NCBI RefSeq assembly: GCF_032854445.1
Contig: NC_088304.1
Location: 12,969,704 to 13,033,703, forward strand
DNA length: 64,000 nt
From: Liolophura sinensis
Taxonomy: Eukaryota; Mollusca; Polyplacophora; Chitonida; Chitonidae
Direction of reading: 5' to 3'
This document shows positions 1 through 13,000 of the stretch, piece after piece; the stretch's first letter is position 1, and each line of letters opens with the position of its first letter. The position numbers were made by a program, and so were the translations under genes. The notes under the pieces are model-generated. The model was given only the letters and a program-made list of their open reading frames with translations. It did not search any database and had not been told where the DNA came from.

Positions 1-344
1 ATTTCTGTGGCGTGCACTAATCATTTCTTCAAAGCGTATGTAACTTAGGGTAGGCGCAAATGTCACCTGTTCCTGTCAGCAAGGTTGATATTTGATATAA
101 GCTTCGTAATCACCCTTGCTTAAATCATGCCACAGATGGACAGAGTTCAAAACTGACAGACTGGAATTTGTGTATATACCCAATTCACACTATTCGTGGG
201 GCCTAGGTACACGATCGAAGACTCCCATATAGGTGTTTGTGCAGGGTTCATTCGTTAAAGAAAAATAAAAATAAAATATGAAGTAAGGTTCATCATACAG
301 TCAACTAAACATGTGCGTAAAAATACTTTCATTTACTTTTTCCT

Positions 345-525
345 ATTTTTTAAGAGTGTTGAAAGGCATTCAAATATTTGAAAACTATGATGGGCTTAAT
401 GAGCCATACTGACGGTTTCTAGGAACTTTCCTGATGTTCACCAGAAGGAAGGGATTTGTGGGAACGTTATTTCAGTAATCTTTCACCCATGGGTAAAAAG
501 AGTTATTCTGACATTCATTGTTGCG
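345..525 (-). mobile_element. Truncated copy of a foldback MITE
   Basis: The sequence aaaggcattcaaatatttga and the downstream block with cccatgggtaaaaagagtt match, in inverted orientation, the element at 37985-38310. Only about half is present. Confidence 0.65.
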
Positions 526-540
526 AGGTGGGGGGTGGGG

Positions 541-575
541 GTTCTCCTTGGCTCAGTTGGTTAGCGCGCTAGTGC
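541..575 (+). mobile_element. SINE-A head fragment
   Basis: Carries the tRNA-like A-box region TGGCTCAGTTGGTTAGCGCG of the SINE-A family and then breaks into the BEL/Pao fragment. Confidence 0.7.
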
Positions 576-985
576 TAGACAGCTCCGAAAAGGTGCACCG
601 TCATCCGCATCACGATGGGATCACCGCTGAGGTTATGGTCACTTCACCAAAGAAATCTCAGAAAGTTGTGATGTTCTGACTTGACCCTGAACTGGAAGAA
701 CATTTGTTGAGTATCACCGATAAATGCGACTGAGTCTTGTCTGAATCTGCACAGAACGCCTGTCAGTGAATTTGTAAGATCTGGACCTTTGCAATAGACG
801 ATCATTCAATGTCTGGCCTTTGTAGTTCGCGCTGCAGTCAAAAACTACGCGAATTTTGTTCGGCCTTTTCCAGTGGTATGCTCCATGGTGTGGGATATAC
901 CAAACTGTGCCATTGTTAAGTTCCAACTCGCTCTCTGGAACTGGCTCAGCAAACCGCTTGTGAATGATATTACGCATATTACGTA
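575..985 (-). pseudogene. BEL/Pao retrotransposon reverse-transcriptase fragment
   Basis: On the minus strand the sequence reads VWYIPHHGAYHW, then NKIRVVFDCSA and LNDRLLQ, which are hallmark words of the BEL/Pao Pol reverse-transcriptase N-terminal half. The homology then continues in other frames ([19 protein letters not shown]), so at least two frame breaks are present. No YxDD catalytic motif, integrase or LTR is seen. One end abuts a SINE head at 541-575; the other runs into another SINE-like repeat. A dead fragment. Confidence 0.85.
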
Positions 986-1140
986 TGTATGGTGTCTGGT
1001 GTCTTCGGGATAATACTTCAGTGGCGACAGCACTTTGGGGTCATGTTTTCCTTGCCCAAAATTCTCAGTTCTGATCCGACCCGGGTTTGATCACAGGTCG
1101 CTCGGCTTCGCGGCGGACGCTCTAACCATTAGGCTCGAAG
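985..1140 (+). repeat. SINE-like repeat (family related to 16672-16985)
   Basis: Shares the 'gtctggtgtcttcgggataa', 'cttcagtggc.gcagcactttgg' and 'gacccgggtttgatc' blocks with copies at about 45255-45500 and 16672-16985, the last in opposite orientation over part of its length. Ends in a tRNA-like 'ggacgctctaaccattagg' piece. Confidence 0.5.
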
Positions 1141-1329
1141 CGATCTAGATGCTCATTAAAGGGAACTACAATGCTCGCTTTGTCTATTGTGGTTGAAGAG
1201 CAGCGTATGGCCCCAAAGGTCGATGGTTCAAATCTGAAATGTGTTACCCCGTCACATATAGATAATCAGCAAATAAATATTTTCTCACCGTGCATGTGTA
1301 TATCTCTCTCATGGTCTCATTACTTGCAG

Positions 1330-4300
1330 GTATGGAGTATGGCCGTACCTTACAACGCCTATCAGTCTCCCTGGACCCAAACCTACACCTTTCGTCGGGA
1401 ACCTGTTAGAGATGAACGCTAAAGTGAGCATCGAGCTATTTTGCTGTACCAACATCACAGGATTTTTCTCTTAACGTTTTTAACCACCCTTGATTGTTTC
1501 ATAGTGATATTTCCTCTCCGGTTGAATGTGGGTAGGTCTGTCAGCAACGTACGAACGGTGGTGGGTCTCTTCAGGGATCTGCCTTTTTCCTCCCTCCATA
1601 ATGATGGCTGCCGTACTAATAATGAAATATTCTTCTGTGCGGCGTAAAACACTATTTATTTATTTGATTGGTGTTTTGCGCCGTACTCAAGAATATTTCA
1701 CTTATACGACGGCTGCCAGCATTATGGTAGGATGAAACCGGTCAGAGCTCGGGGAAAATCCACGACCATCCGCAGTTTGCGGGTAGACCTTCCCACATAC
1801 GGCCGGAGAGGAAGCCAGCATGAGCTGGACTTCAACTCACAGCGACCGCATTGGTGAGAGACTCCTGGGTCATTACGCTGAGCTAGCGCGCTAACCAAAC
1901 CGAGCCACGGAGGCCCCTCACCAATCAAATACATAATTATAATTTGTAGGCCTATCGTGAAAGTTCTATTTTGTATCATGTGGATGAAGCCAGTATTTAG
2001 GTTTAATACTGACCATATAATTAATTTTATCTGAGCATTCATTAAAATTCCTTTAATAAAGGGGTTTGTCAGCCCATCATTTTCATGCAGAATTGTTTAA
2101 CAACGCTTTCCATTTTTTAGCATTGCGTTTATAGTTGTTTCTTATTTTTGTTTTAAATTTTTAATATATAATTGACTTTTGTGTCCCCGCCTTTACCATT
2201 GTCTGTAACCTTTCCATGGTCTCAGTACTCCATTTATATTTTGAGTAATATATTAGATTTTCTAAATTTATTTCTGTTTTCCAGGGCATCCTCGATACAG
2301 ATGCGGCACATGTCAAAACGTATGGCAGATGCCACGTGTAAGTAATGGGCGAGACAGTTATCTTTATCTCAGTGTGTTTTTTTTTGGGGGGGGGGGGGAG
2401 ATGGGCATTGGGGTGGCGGTGTGATAACGGAGCCTAATTTTAGCATGCAGTCTGGTCCTTGCTGGAACGCCATGCTAATTCTAATGCTAGACCACTGACG
2501 TGCAATTAACATCATTGCATTTATTTTCGCCTATTTCTGCTTAAGCCATGCTGTTGGAGGGGGGGGGGGCTGTATAAGTTGCCACTACTTGCAGATTTAC
2601 ATAAGTTAGATTAAAGCTGGGATTAAGACAGACGTCTGTCGTAGTCTTAGATTAAGGTAAATTGAAAAAAAACGCCGGACTTCACCGATTATAAAACTAT
2701 TTGCAAACTATCACGCTATCTTCGCTTCTCTTGTTTTACATTCTGTGTTATAATCCATACATTGCAGAAGCTCTGAAAAATATATATCCACCCTCGGTGA
2801 ATTTGAGGAAACTACAGACTGCAGATCGTACATCTTATCAGAACCTATATTTGTACAAAGACCAAAGCGGTTTGCTCTCTCGCAGACATTACAACAAGAG
2901 GGATAGTTCCAATTTTTAAATTGTAAATTACCCTTACTTGGACAACAGTATACCGAAGAGCCCTGCAAATGGCGTGTACATACCTCGCCTTGTGGCATTT
3001 GACAGACCCTCTATGTTAAGTGACGATCCCAGTCAACGTCATAAGTCCTTACTGCAAAAACTAGTGTGTCAAGGTTATTCCATCAAAGGTCGGCACTCTA
3101 AGTTTCTAATAAGTTTTGCATTGAATAAATGAATCTCTTGTAAGTAAATAGGGGCAAAGTGTCCAGAGTCCAACACTGATCCATACGTCTGTCAAATTCC
3201 GCTTAACCCGGGGCTTGGGACCGTATATTCATCGTGTTGAATTCGATTGCTTCTTTAAATTTATGAACAGTCGCAATCAAAGTGTAATTGGGATACGTAT
3301 TTTATTATCAACAACTTATATACCCGAATGATACAAGATGTGAATACAGATTTCACTACCCTTTGCATTATCCCGTTCTAATTTCGTGCTTTATATACTT
3401 TCTTATTTGTTTGGTGGTTTGTGTTAAACGTCGTTTTGGGAATTGGCGTTGTGATTATAGATCAGGAACGGCTATATTGTTAAACGGCTGGTATAACAAT
3501 ACTTCTTTCGATGCATGGATTTATATTGTGTGGTGTCATACCATTCAAGGCCTAACGTGAAGTTTTATTAAAATTAAAGGCACATATCTCAATCTCTATA
3601 GCTCGACAAACCCATACGCAAAGTTGACTTTTTACGTCTAGTTTTCATACGTAAAACCACCTTTAAAGCCCACGATCGCGTTTGAAGTAGAAGAAACACA
3701 TAAAAAACCTAAACGTGTCTGCAGTTTCACCGCTTCCAAGCAGTCTTCACCAATAGTTTTCAGCGTGTTTCCGCTTCAGTACAGAGCAACCGTCGACCAG
3801 CAGCACAGTATTAAGATAAACAACCCGATTTGGGAAATCATGGACAGTTAACTAGGAAGTGAAAGAGCATACAACTGTCTAGTAACCCAGTAAGTTTAAT
3901 TTAAATGAATGGGCCTTATGATTTCCCTCCTATTTTTGTACTTCATATACTTTCTCAGTTCTTTGGTAGTTTGTGTTAAACTGTTGCGATTATATACCTG
4001 GAATGCCCTCCGTGGTTGGTGGCTGGTATACGAATATCTTGCTCTTTCTGAAATAGTGTGTTGTCATTTAAACATTTTTAGAGAGAAAACTGTTGAAGGT
4101 AGCTTAAAACGTTTCACCCCCCCCCCCCCCTCCACTTCCCCCATCACAAAAAGAGCATAAACTTATAGGCTGATTGTATGTCCAAAGTATAACAGATTCG
4201 AAATGACATGCCTGAAATAGGCTGAAATACTTCAAAGTTATATCAAAATTTTAAAAGTTTTCATCACGTCATGTATTCGATCAACGATGAGTTTCTAAAG

Positions 4301-6965
4301 TTTTTAATGGATTTTAATGTCTTCTTCAACTTTTATATAACTGGTATCGCTGTACATGCATATCAAACATTGGAAGCGACCCTATTCGCCCTCGAGAAGA
4401 ATGTTCAAGGGATTTGCTCGAAATCCATAATGGCCGCCAAACTAAAGTGGTCTAAAGAAACAAACATGAAAACTGTAAAATAACATCTACTGGAATTATG
4501 TTGGCAAATGTCGAATAGCTGCCATATGCATTTTCTAGAAAAACGACAAAAACGCTGCTCGAAAAGGATTTTTAATCGTCTAAGCGAACACTTGGGCTTC
4601 CAGGCTTCCAGCTTAGAACCTTAATTAAGTAGGTATCATCATTAAGACATTTTGTTCTGGACATAATTCAGCATCATACGTCTCGTAAAGGTCTGGACAG
4701 CTATGTCTCGTCGAAATAGAGAGGTCATAACCTAGTGGAACTGGTAATGTATCTGATAGTGAGCTGATAATGATAATGTATATGGTAATGAGGTTATATA
4801 ATGATAATGTGGATCACAACTTCCGGGTCATCTCTGTGATTTGTCTTTCAGCACCTGGATTGGACGGCGTCCATTAATCAACATCGCCGATCCTGACATA
4901 GTCAAACAGATCTGTATCAAAGAGTTCCCTAAGTTTGTCAATAGACCGGTGAGTTCGTGTTCTCTTTACAGGATTTAGTTGTGAGCATTCTAATATTTAA
5001 AAATGCTCCCCCACCGCCATAATATTTTTCTAGTTTTACATAAAATCTCTGTCATAGACCTGTTCAGCATGGTATTAGTTAATGCAATGTGCATTATACG
5101 AGAATTATAACTTTTGCAATAACTATACTAGGTATACTTTGTTGGCAATGTCTAATAGTTGTTCGTTTTACTTTGTTGTTGTACAGAGCTCTTGCGTGTA
5201 CATGGCTGCTTATCAATTCCACACTGCAAACTTCACTGACCTTTGCAACTCCAACCCGTCCTAATATTTGTATACTGATTCCCTAAGTAGGGAATCAAAT
5301 GTAGACATGTCATAGGTTGCCTCCGTAACTCATCGGTAAATAGTAAAGTGAGTGTTGTTTTGAATTCGAACTTCCGGCAAGGTTCGAAAAATTCTACAAA
5401 AGGGACTTTTTGTTGGGAATTTATTTTGTTCTGAATTTTATTTTTGTTGTTTTTTTGAACTCAGATAACTTGTCGACTTAATGCATTACAAACATAAGAA
5501 TATAGACCTTAGTTTAAAGGATTGTGAAATTTTCCTCCTGGGCGACATACTTCCACGAGACTTCTACTTCGTTAGAGACAACTTGACTTCCACCAGTCAT
5601 ACCAGCATGGTGCTAGTACGTCACACGTGGGAAAGTTCGTCACTAACTCACCAAAGGTCAGTGGTTTATCCAGGTAGGTATATCCTGCAACCATAAAATT
5701 TACCTCTTCCGCCATACTTATCGTTGAGTGTGGCGTTAATACTCAATACTCAACAATCAGATAAATTAATAGATACTGATTTATTTAAATTGGCATCCTC
5801 ATGTTGCAGGTTCTCGTGCCCTTGTCACCTGTCCAGAACGCTATGGTCTCCGTTCTTAAAGACGACCACTGGAAGTTTGTCCGCAGTATTTTGTCTCCAG
5901 CTTTCAGTTCGGGCAAGATGCGCAAGGTACGTCATAGATTTCCAAGTGTCTGTTGTTACTCAGAACTGCATAAGATGCAAGCAACACGATGATTGGTCAT
6001 TTTGTAGTAATGTGGCACGATGTGGCCAAGCTCGCGGCAAAAATACAAGCGCCTTAAATCAGGATAAATAAATGTTTTCTGAACAGTTGCTTGTAATTAA
6101 ACTGGACGAGATCTGCCACACGAGGACGGTGCAAATAGCGCGCGAGTGTAAATAGCGTCGTTCCTGTCGCAGGTCTTTCTTCGCTAGTCGCGTGAAAACA
6201 TGTCATCATCCAGCTTCCACACGTTTGCTGTTGTAAACAGGGCGGCACAAAACGTGGTACAGCTTTGGATAAAAATGTGATTTATGTGAAACAGTGTTGT
6301 TTGTAATTGCTGATTAATCTGGTTTTTCGTTAGACGCTTCGTGTTCATTGTCATGCAGCCGGAGCGTTTTCAGGTCATTGCAAAACCTAACCATTGCATA
6401 CACATATATTAATTGTCGTCACAGATAATTTCGTACACAATTGTAATTACCGTCGAACATGTAACCATTTCGTACACAATTATTAATTACCGCAAATGTA
6501 ACCATTTCGTACACAATTATTAATTACCGTCAATCAGGTAATCATCTAACACAATTATTAATTACTCTTAAACATCTAACCATTACGCACACATTTATTA
6601 ATTACCGTCAAACATACAAAATAATAAGTGTGTTGTTAATTAGTGGATAAAGCCAAGAACTTCTCAAACTTCAGATGGTGCCTCTCATCCAAATCTGTCT
6701 GGATCGGCTGACTGAAAACTTGACAGAGCTCAGCAAGAGCGGCAAAAGTTTCGAAGTTAAATCGTGAGTGTTATTCTTATGACGATTTAGCCCATCCGGT
6801 TATAACGGTATTGTCTATTCACTGACTAATGGAAATGCCTACAAATCGTGCGTGTATTATGAACATGGTAACAACGTCCTACTTTGTATGACTAGTTACT
6901 CAGGAAAGAAAGGCCTTTACCAACAGTTTATTTACTTGTTTCTGTAAATGATATTCACCATCAGG

Positions 6966-7000
<35 letters not shown>

Positions 7001-10000
7001 TAATGTAAATGATAATCAATGATTTTCGCCAACAGTTTATTTATTTACTTATTTACTTATTTATTTATGTAAATGATAATCAGTGATTTTTGCCAACAGT
7101 TTATTTATTTATTTATTTATGTAAATGATACTCACTGATTTGTACTGATGACTGTGGGTAAAGGACCGACCTTTGGTAGGCTAATGACGAATTTTCCCAT
7201 GTATGATGTATAGACTGAACGCCATATTGGTGCAGGAAGACAAATTGCCAAATCAACTAAGGTAAGACAGGAAGATGGTCGGAGAGGCTGTGTCCGCTCG
7301 TGATCAATGCCCTGCAATGAAAAACTGTTTTAAAAGATCATGTATATTTTGTTTCAATTTCTTCCTACGCTAGCGTAATGGGAGGCCTATCCATGGAGGT
7401 GATAGGAGCTGTGGGATTTGGGATTGAGACGGACGTTCAGAAAGATCTCAACGACCGTTTTCTCACCATGGCCAAACGGGTCTTTGAAGAAAACGCTTTA
7501 ACAAAGATACCAGTAATGATGTCATGTGAGTCTTTTTTCTAATTTATTCCCTGTTTCTAACTACGACATTGTTAACATCAAGTCTATGCGCACATGACAT
7601 TCTGGGAGACAATTTGACAGTGTCAAAACAATTTATCGTACCAAATCTAATTAATGTGGCATAAAGCTAAGGAATAAAGCAAGGTTTTCCAGAGGAAGAA
7701 ACGAAAACTATGGGTAAAAATACATTTATTTTTATATTTAGTCCCTGTGCTGTTATTTTTGCATACTCTGTGCCTCAGAGGAATTTTTCGTTCTCATACC
7801 TTTCTACGCTTTATGCACATCTGTTACTCGTTTATGTCTTTATTTCAATACTCTCTGTGTCAGAAGCCCTGCAACAACTTTATGCCTTTATTTCAATACT
7901 CTGTGTGTCGGAAGCCCTGTGACACGTCTATGGCTTTATTTCTATACGCTATGTGTCAGACTGCATGTAACACGTCTATGGCTTTATTTCAGTACTCTGT
8001 GTGTCAGAAGCCCAACAACACGTCCATGTTTTTGTTGCAATAGTCTGTGTGTCAGAAGCCCTGCAATACGTCCATGGCTTTATTTCAATACTCTATATGT
8101 CAGAGGCCCTGTAACATGTCTATGCCTTTATTTCAATACTCTATTTGTCAGACGCCCTGTAACGCGTCTATGCCTTTATTTCTATACTGTAATACGTCTA
8201 TGCCTTTATTTCTATACTCTATCTTCTATACTATGTCAGATACGTGGGAAGGTCTGCCTTTGATGCTCTGTTTGTCAGAAGCCCTGTAACACGTCTATGC
8301 TTTTATTTTTATACTTTATATGTTAGATACGTGGGAAGGTCTTTGGGTTTCCTCCGGGCTTTGCCCGGTTTCCCCCCCACTATAACGCTGGTCGCCGTCG
8401 TATAAGTGAAATATTCTTGAGTACGGCGTAAAACACCAATCAAATAAATAAATAAATCTCTATGTCAGACGCCCTGTAACACGTCTATGCCTTTATTGCC
8501 ATACTCTGCGTGTCAGAAGCCCTGTAACGCGTCTATGCCTTTATTTCTATACTCTGTTTTTCAGACACCCTGTAACACGTCTATGCCTTTATTTTTATAC
8601 TCTGTGTGTCAGAAGCCCTGTAACATATCTATGCCTTTATTTCTATACTCTGTGTGTCAGAAGCCCTGTAACACGTCTATGCCTTTATTTCTATACTCTG
8701 TGTGTCAGAAGCCCTGTAACACGTCTATGCCTTTATTTCTATACTCTGTGTGTCAGACACCCTGTAACACGTCTATGCCTTTATTTTTATACTCTGTGTG
8801 TCAGAAGCCCTGTAACATCTCTATGCCTTTATTTCTATACTCTGTGTGTCAGAAGCCCTGTAACACGTCTATGCCTTTATTTCTATACTCTGTGTGCCAG
8901 AAGCCCTGTAATACGTCTATGCCTTTATTTCTATACTCTGTTTTTCAGACACCCTGTAACACGTCTATGCCTTTATTTCTATACTCTGTGTGTCAGAAGC
9001 CCTGTAACAGGCCTATGGCTTTATTTCTACACTCTTTTGCGTGAGAGGTTCTATTGCACGTCTGTGCACGTCTGCCATTTCTCATACGTCTTTTGTGACA
9101 GGTTCTTCGACATATGTAGGCGTCTTTTTTACATACTTTTGTAAAAATGTCTCTTTTTTGTACCTGGTTTGTTATAGGTGCTGCTGTGTATGTCTGCACA
9201 TAATACACGATTGATGCACTGTCACATGTATAGGTCTTCTATTTGTGTGTACACTTTTCGTTGAGTACCTGTGCCTTCGCGTTATTCTTCAGGAGTTCGA
9301 CAGGATATACTTTACAAATTCTCTTTCATGTATAGGGCCTTTGATGTTTCGAATGCTTGAAGCGTTGGCTGACGTTACTAGCAGGTTCTTGACCAATGAC
9401 ATCGCTTCTTAGTGTCCAAGCCTCTCTGTTTCCGCTGAGGCATTAAGCCGGGAGGTTTGCCAGGTACGTGGTGGAGATTGGTGGTTTAAGTGAAGCGCAA
9501 CGTTTTCTGCCAGCCTTAAACCTGACCATGGTGATGTGCATTTGAAAACAATTAATCAGTCAAAACAGGCGTTTGAAAGCAACTGAATCACTTATGTCCA
9601 TGAAGATATCTGTGTGTGTCATCCCTGAGAAATTTCCTTCAGAGTATCTATCTGCATATTTCAGTGTTTTTCCCCTTCTTGAAGCCGATATTTCAGGCAC
9701 TGGATATGACAGCTGATTCCAAAGACGTCACAGACTTTTTTGCCACTTTGCTGAACAAAACAATTAGTGAAAGGCGGCAGCAGCCATCGGTACGTACAAG
9801 CTGGTGGATTGATTTATTCGTTAACTTGATTGTTGTTTAACGCTACGCTCTATACCTCTTCACGCTAGCGCAGCGTAATGACCCAGGAGTCTCTCACCAA
9901 TGCGGTCGCTGTGAGTTGAAGTCCAGCTCATGCTGGCTTCCTCTCCGGTCCTACGTGGGAAGATCTGGCAACAACCTGCGGATGGTCGTGGGATTCCCCC

Positions 10001-13000
10001 GGACTCTGCCAGGTTTCCTCCCACCATAATGCTGGCCGCCGTCGTGTATGTGAAATATTGTTGAGTACGGCGTAAAACATCAATCAAATAAATAAATAAA
10101 TATACCTCTTGATTCGTCTTTATCAGCCTGAATGCCTGACGTAAAACAGCCGACCTTTGGCAAGATGATAACATACTTTGCCACGTGTAGCATAAATACA
10201 CAGCTCATGCTGGCTTCCTCTCTGACCGTAAGTGGGAAGGTCTGACAGAAACCTGCGGATGATCTTGGCTTTCCCCCGGGCTCTGCCCGGTTTTCACATA
10301 ATGCTGGCCGCCGTCTTATAAGTGAAATATTCTTGAGTACGGCGTAAAACACCAATCAAATAAATAAATAAATAAAACATGCATACATTCACACCATATT
10401 GGTGGAAGACAAGTGCTTCTGAAGAAAGTTTATGCTGCGCAATCATCTACACGAGCGTCGCCGACCGCTTATTGCCACAAAAGCCTTACGAATGGTGAGA
10501 GCCAAATATGCACAACGTGCAAATTCCTGTTCAAGCTGGGCTCTGATGGATGTACTAACAAATGATGCTTGGTGCAACCTTAGCAGTACAGGACGAATGT
10601 TTGGCATGGACGTTAAAGTTAAAGAATACTTAAAGAAATAAAAAAGTATCAGTGGAAAGACCATTTAAAGCTATTTTTAAAAATTACCTTTATTTAGCCT
10701 TTTAGTTAAAAAAAACAATGAAATCTAATATAGGTTTCAGTAATTATTTGACTGCAAATCTTTGAGTGAATTTCTACTGGTTATCGCTGCCGTTGTTGTT
10801 GTAGGCCAGGAAGGACCTTCTTCAGTTGATCCTGGATAGCAGTGTAGACGATCTGCAGGAGACGCTGACGGATAAAGATGTGGACGTGAATGCCTTGAAG
10901 ATGGATAAACTGGACAGAAACAAAAGTAAGTATTAAAGATTCTTATAGATTGATTTCTCTTTATGGCGTACCTCTTCAGAAAACATTTTTAAATTCAAAA
11001 TCTTGTTCACTGATATCCTTTCACCAGACAGTGGATAATAAGTAGAGTTGAGGAAAACGCTTCCTTGAAGGCAAAGAAACGACTAACATGAGGTATGTAT
11101 GAGATGAAACAATGTCCAGAAAAACAGTTGGGTTTAATTTTTTACAGTGTATTTGAATATTTCATTCTGCGGTGGCCTTTTCTGACCACAATGCTACCAG
11201 TGACATCACATAACGTTTTGATATTCAACACACATTAGTCTGCTACATGTCATTATTCAAAATTCATAAACATATAAAGATATGAATGCAATCGCCGTTT
11301 TGACCTTGAAACAAACTATTTCAGGGAAAAATATAGATGTGATGTCATTGTTACGTCATGCCCTACCAAAGCCCGTTTCACAAAGAGATATGGGGCTTTA
11401 GCGTAAAGTTTCATTCCATATTTAATTCTTAAATATATCCATCAAATCGATAAAATGTTTGAACAACTAACTTGAAAAACTTTTGTAATGAAGATAACCA
11501 GTTTTCGTCTGTATCCGAAAAAAGACTTTGTGAAAGTCGCTCGTTGCGTTTTCGATAGATCTTTTTAGTGAGACGGCATTAATTCATCGAATCCAGCATT
11601 AAATATTTCTACACGTTGTTGTTATCTAAACGAAATAACACTGGAAGCAGCGTTAATGCCCAAACTATAATCGTCGTCTACAGAGCTGACTGACACAGAG
11701 GTGGTCGCGCAGGCGTTTGTGTTCCTTTTGGCTGGATTCGACACTACGGCTGCAGCTCTCTCATTCTTCGCATACAACTTGGCCGTGAACCCGGAATGCC
11801 AGGAAAAACTGATCCAGGAAATTGACGACTCCCTACAGGGTGTAGGTAGTTTTGTTCCGTCGAATTAAATGGGGTGTTTTTTTTTCGGCTTGAACACGTT
11901 GGTGAATAATTATCTATTCAGAACTATGTATAAATAGTTCCGCGTGACACACACAAACATTTCACACTTGTATGTTACACGAGCGCATTGATTTTCTCTT
12001 ATGTAGTAATTTCCGAAAGTTCAGACTGAAAAAGCTGTGTTGTCCAACTTTCACGTGGAACAGTGCATGTAGCTCAGTTATGTGGATACTATAAATCAAA
12101 ATATTAGCATAGGTTGACCACCATTATTTTGATATACAGCCACCATGGTTTCGGGTTAGGGGTGGGTTTTGGGAGTGCTCAAAGTCTCCTCCATTTTATT
12201 TTTCTTGAGCAAAATTCATGTGTGTTTCAAATACATATTCACAGTCAAACTTCATCATTGGCCATGCCCACCTCTACATACCCTATTATCATCCAATGTA
12301 TGCCCTTTCCGTCTTCATTCCGACTGAAAACCTTGAACCCAATTAGTTGAATTAAGCATTTGTAAGGTATACCACGATGCTGACTTTGTGGGTGGGAGAA
12401 AAGAATGTGCCTGTGGCCCGTATTACATAGTTGTCACAACACTACGATTAGTGCATTTACCATGGTGACGTATCGCATCAAAAAACGTTGCCATCGAAGT
12501 TACGGCCTAGCTCTATTAGGCCTATGCCATTGGTTGATTGGGAAACCGTTCCCCTGTTCCTTTCTTTGCGATGAAGATTTGTCGTCAAACTGGTAATGTA
12601 TTAGTCGTGTGTATTACAAGAGACCATTGGTCAATATAGCTTACACCCGATTCTCCATTGCGCCCGAAAAAGGTATCCGATTGCTCTGTCACACCGTAGT
12701 AATGTAACAACTCTCCTGCCTATATGTGGCTATGATTGAATGTGGCTCATTTTGTGGTGTATGATACTATAAATGACTAAATTCCGTCAACAGGCAGCGC
12801 CAACGTACGACAACGTGATGACGTTACCTTACCTGGAAATGTGCCTGTCAGAGACACAACGGCTGTACCCGGCAGTCAGAGGGTAAGTGTACACCGCTGA
12901 CAGAGGGTCTACATGGCTGGCCTTTTGTAACGTATACCACGATGATTGTGTAAAATGACACCAGATAGTGGTTAAAATTAATGATCATCAACTAAACGGC

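Larger units (their letters stand above)
1..1329 (+). other. Left flank, mostly repeats; P450 exon 1 not found
   Basis: Contains a MITE piece, a SINE head, the BEL/Pao fragment and a SINE-like block near 985-1140. I searched for a short Met-Trp hydrophobic exon ending in a phase-2 GT donor that would fit exon 2 at 1330 and did not find one, so the start of copy A is probably left of the window. Confidence 0.5.
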
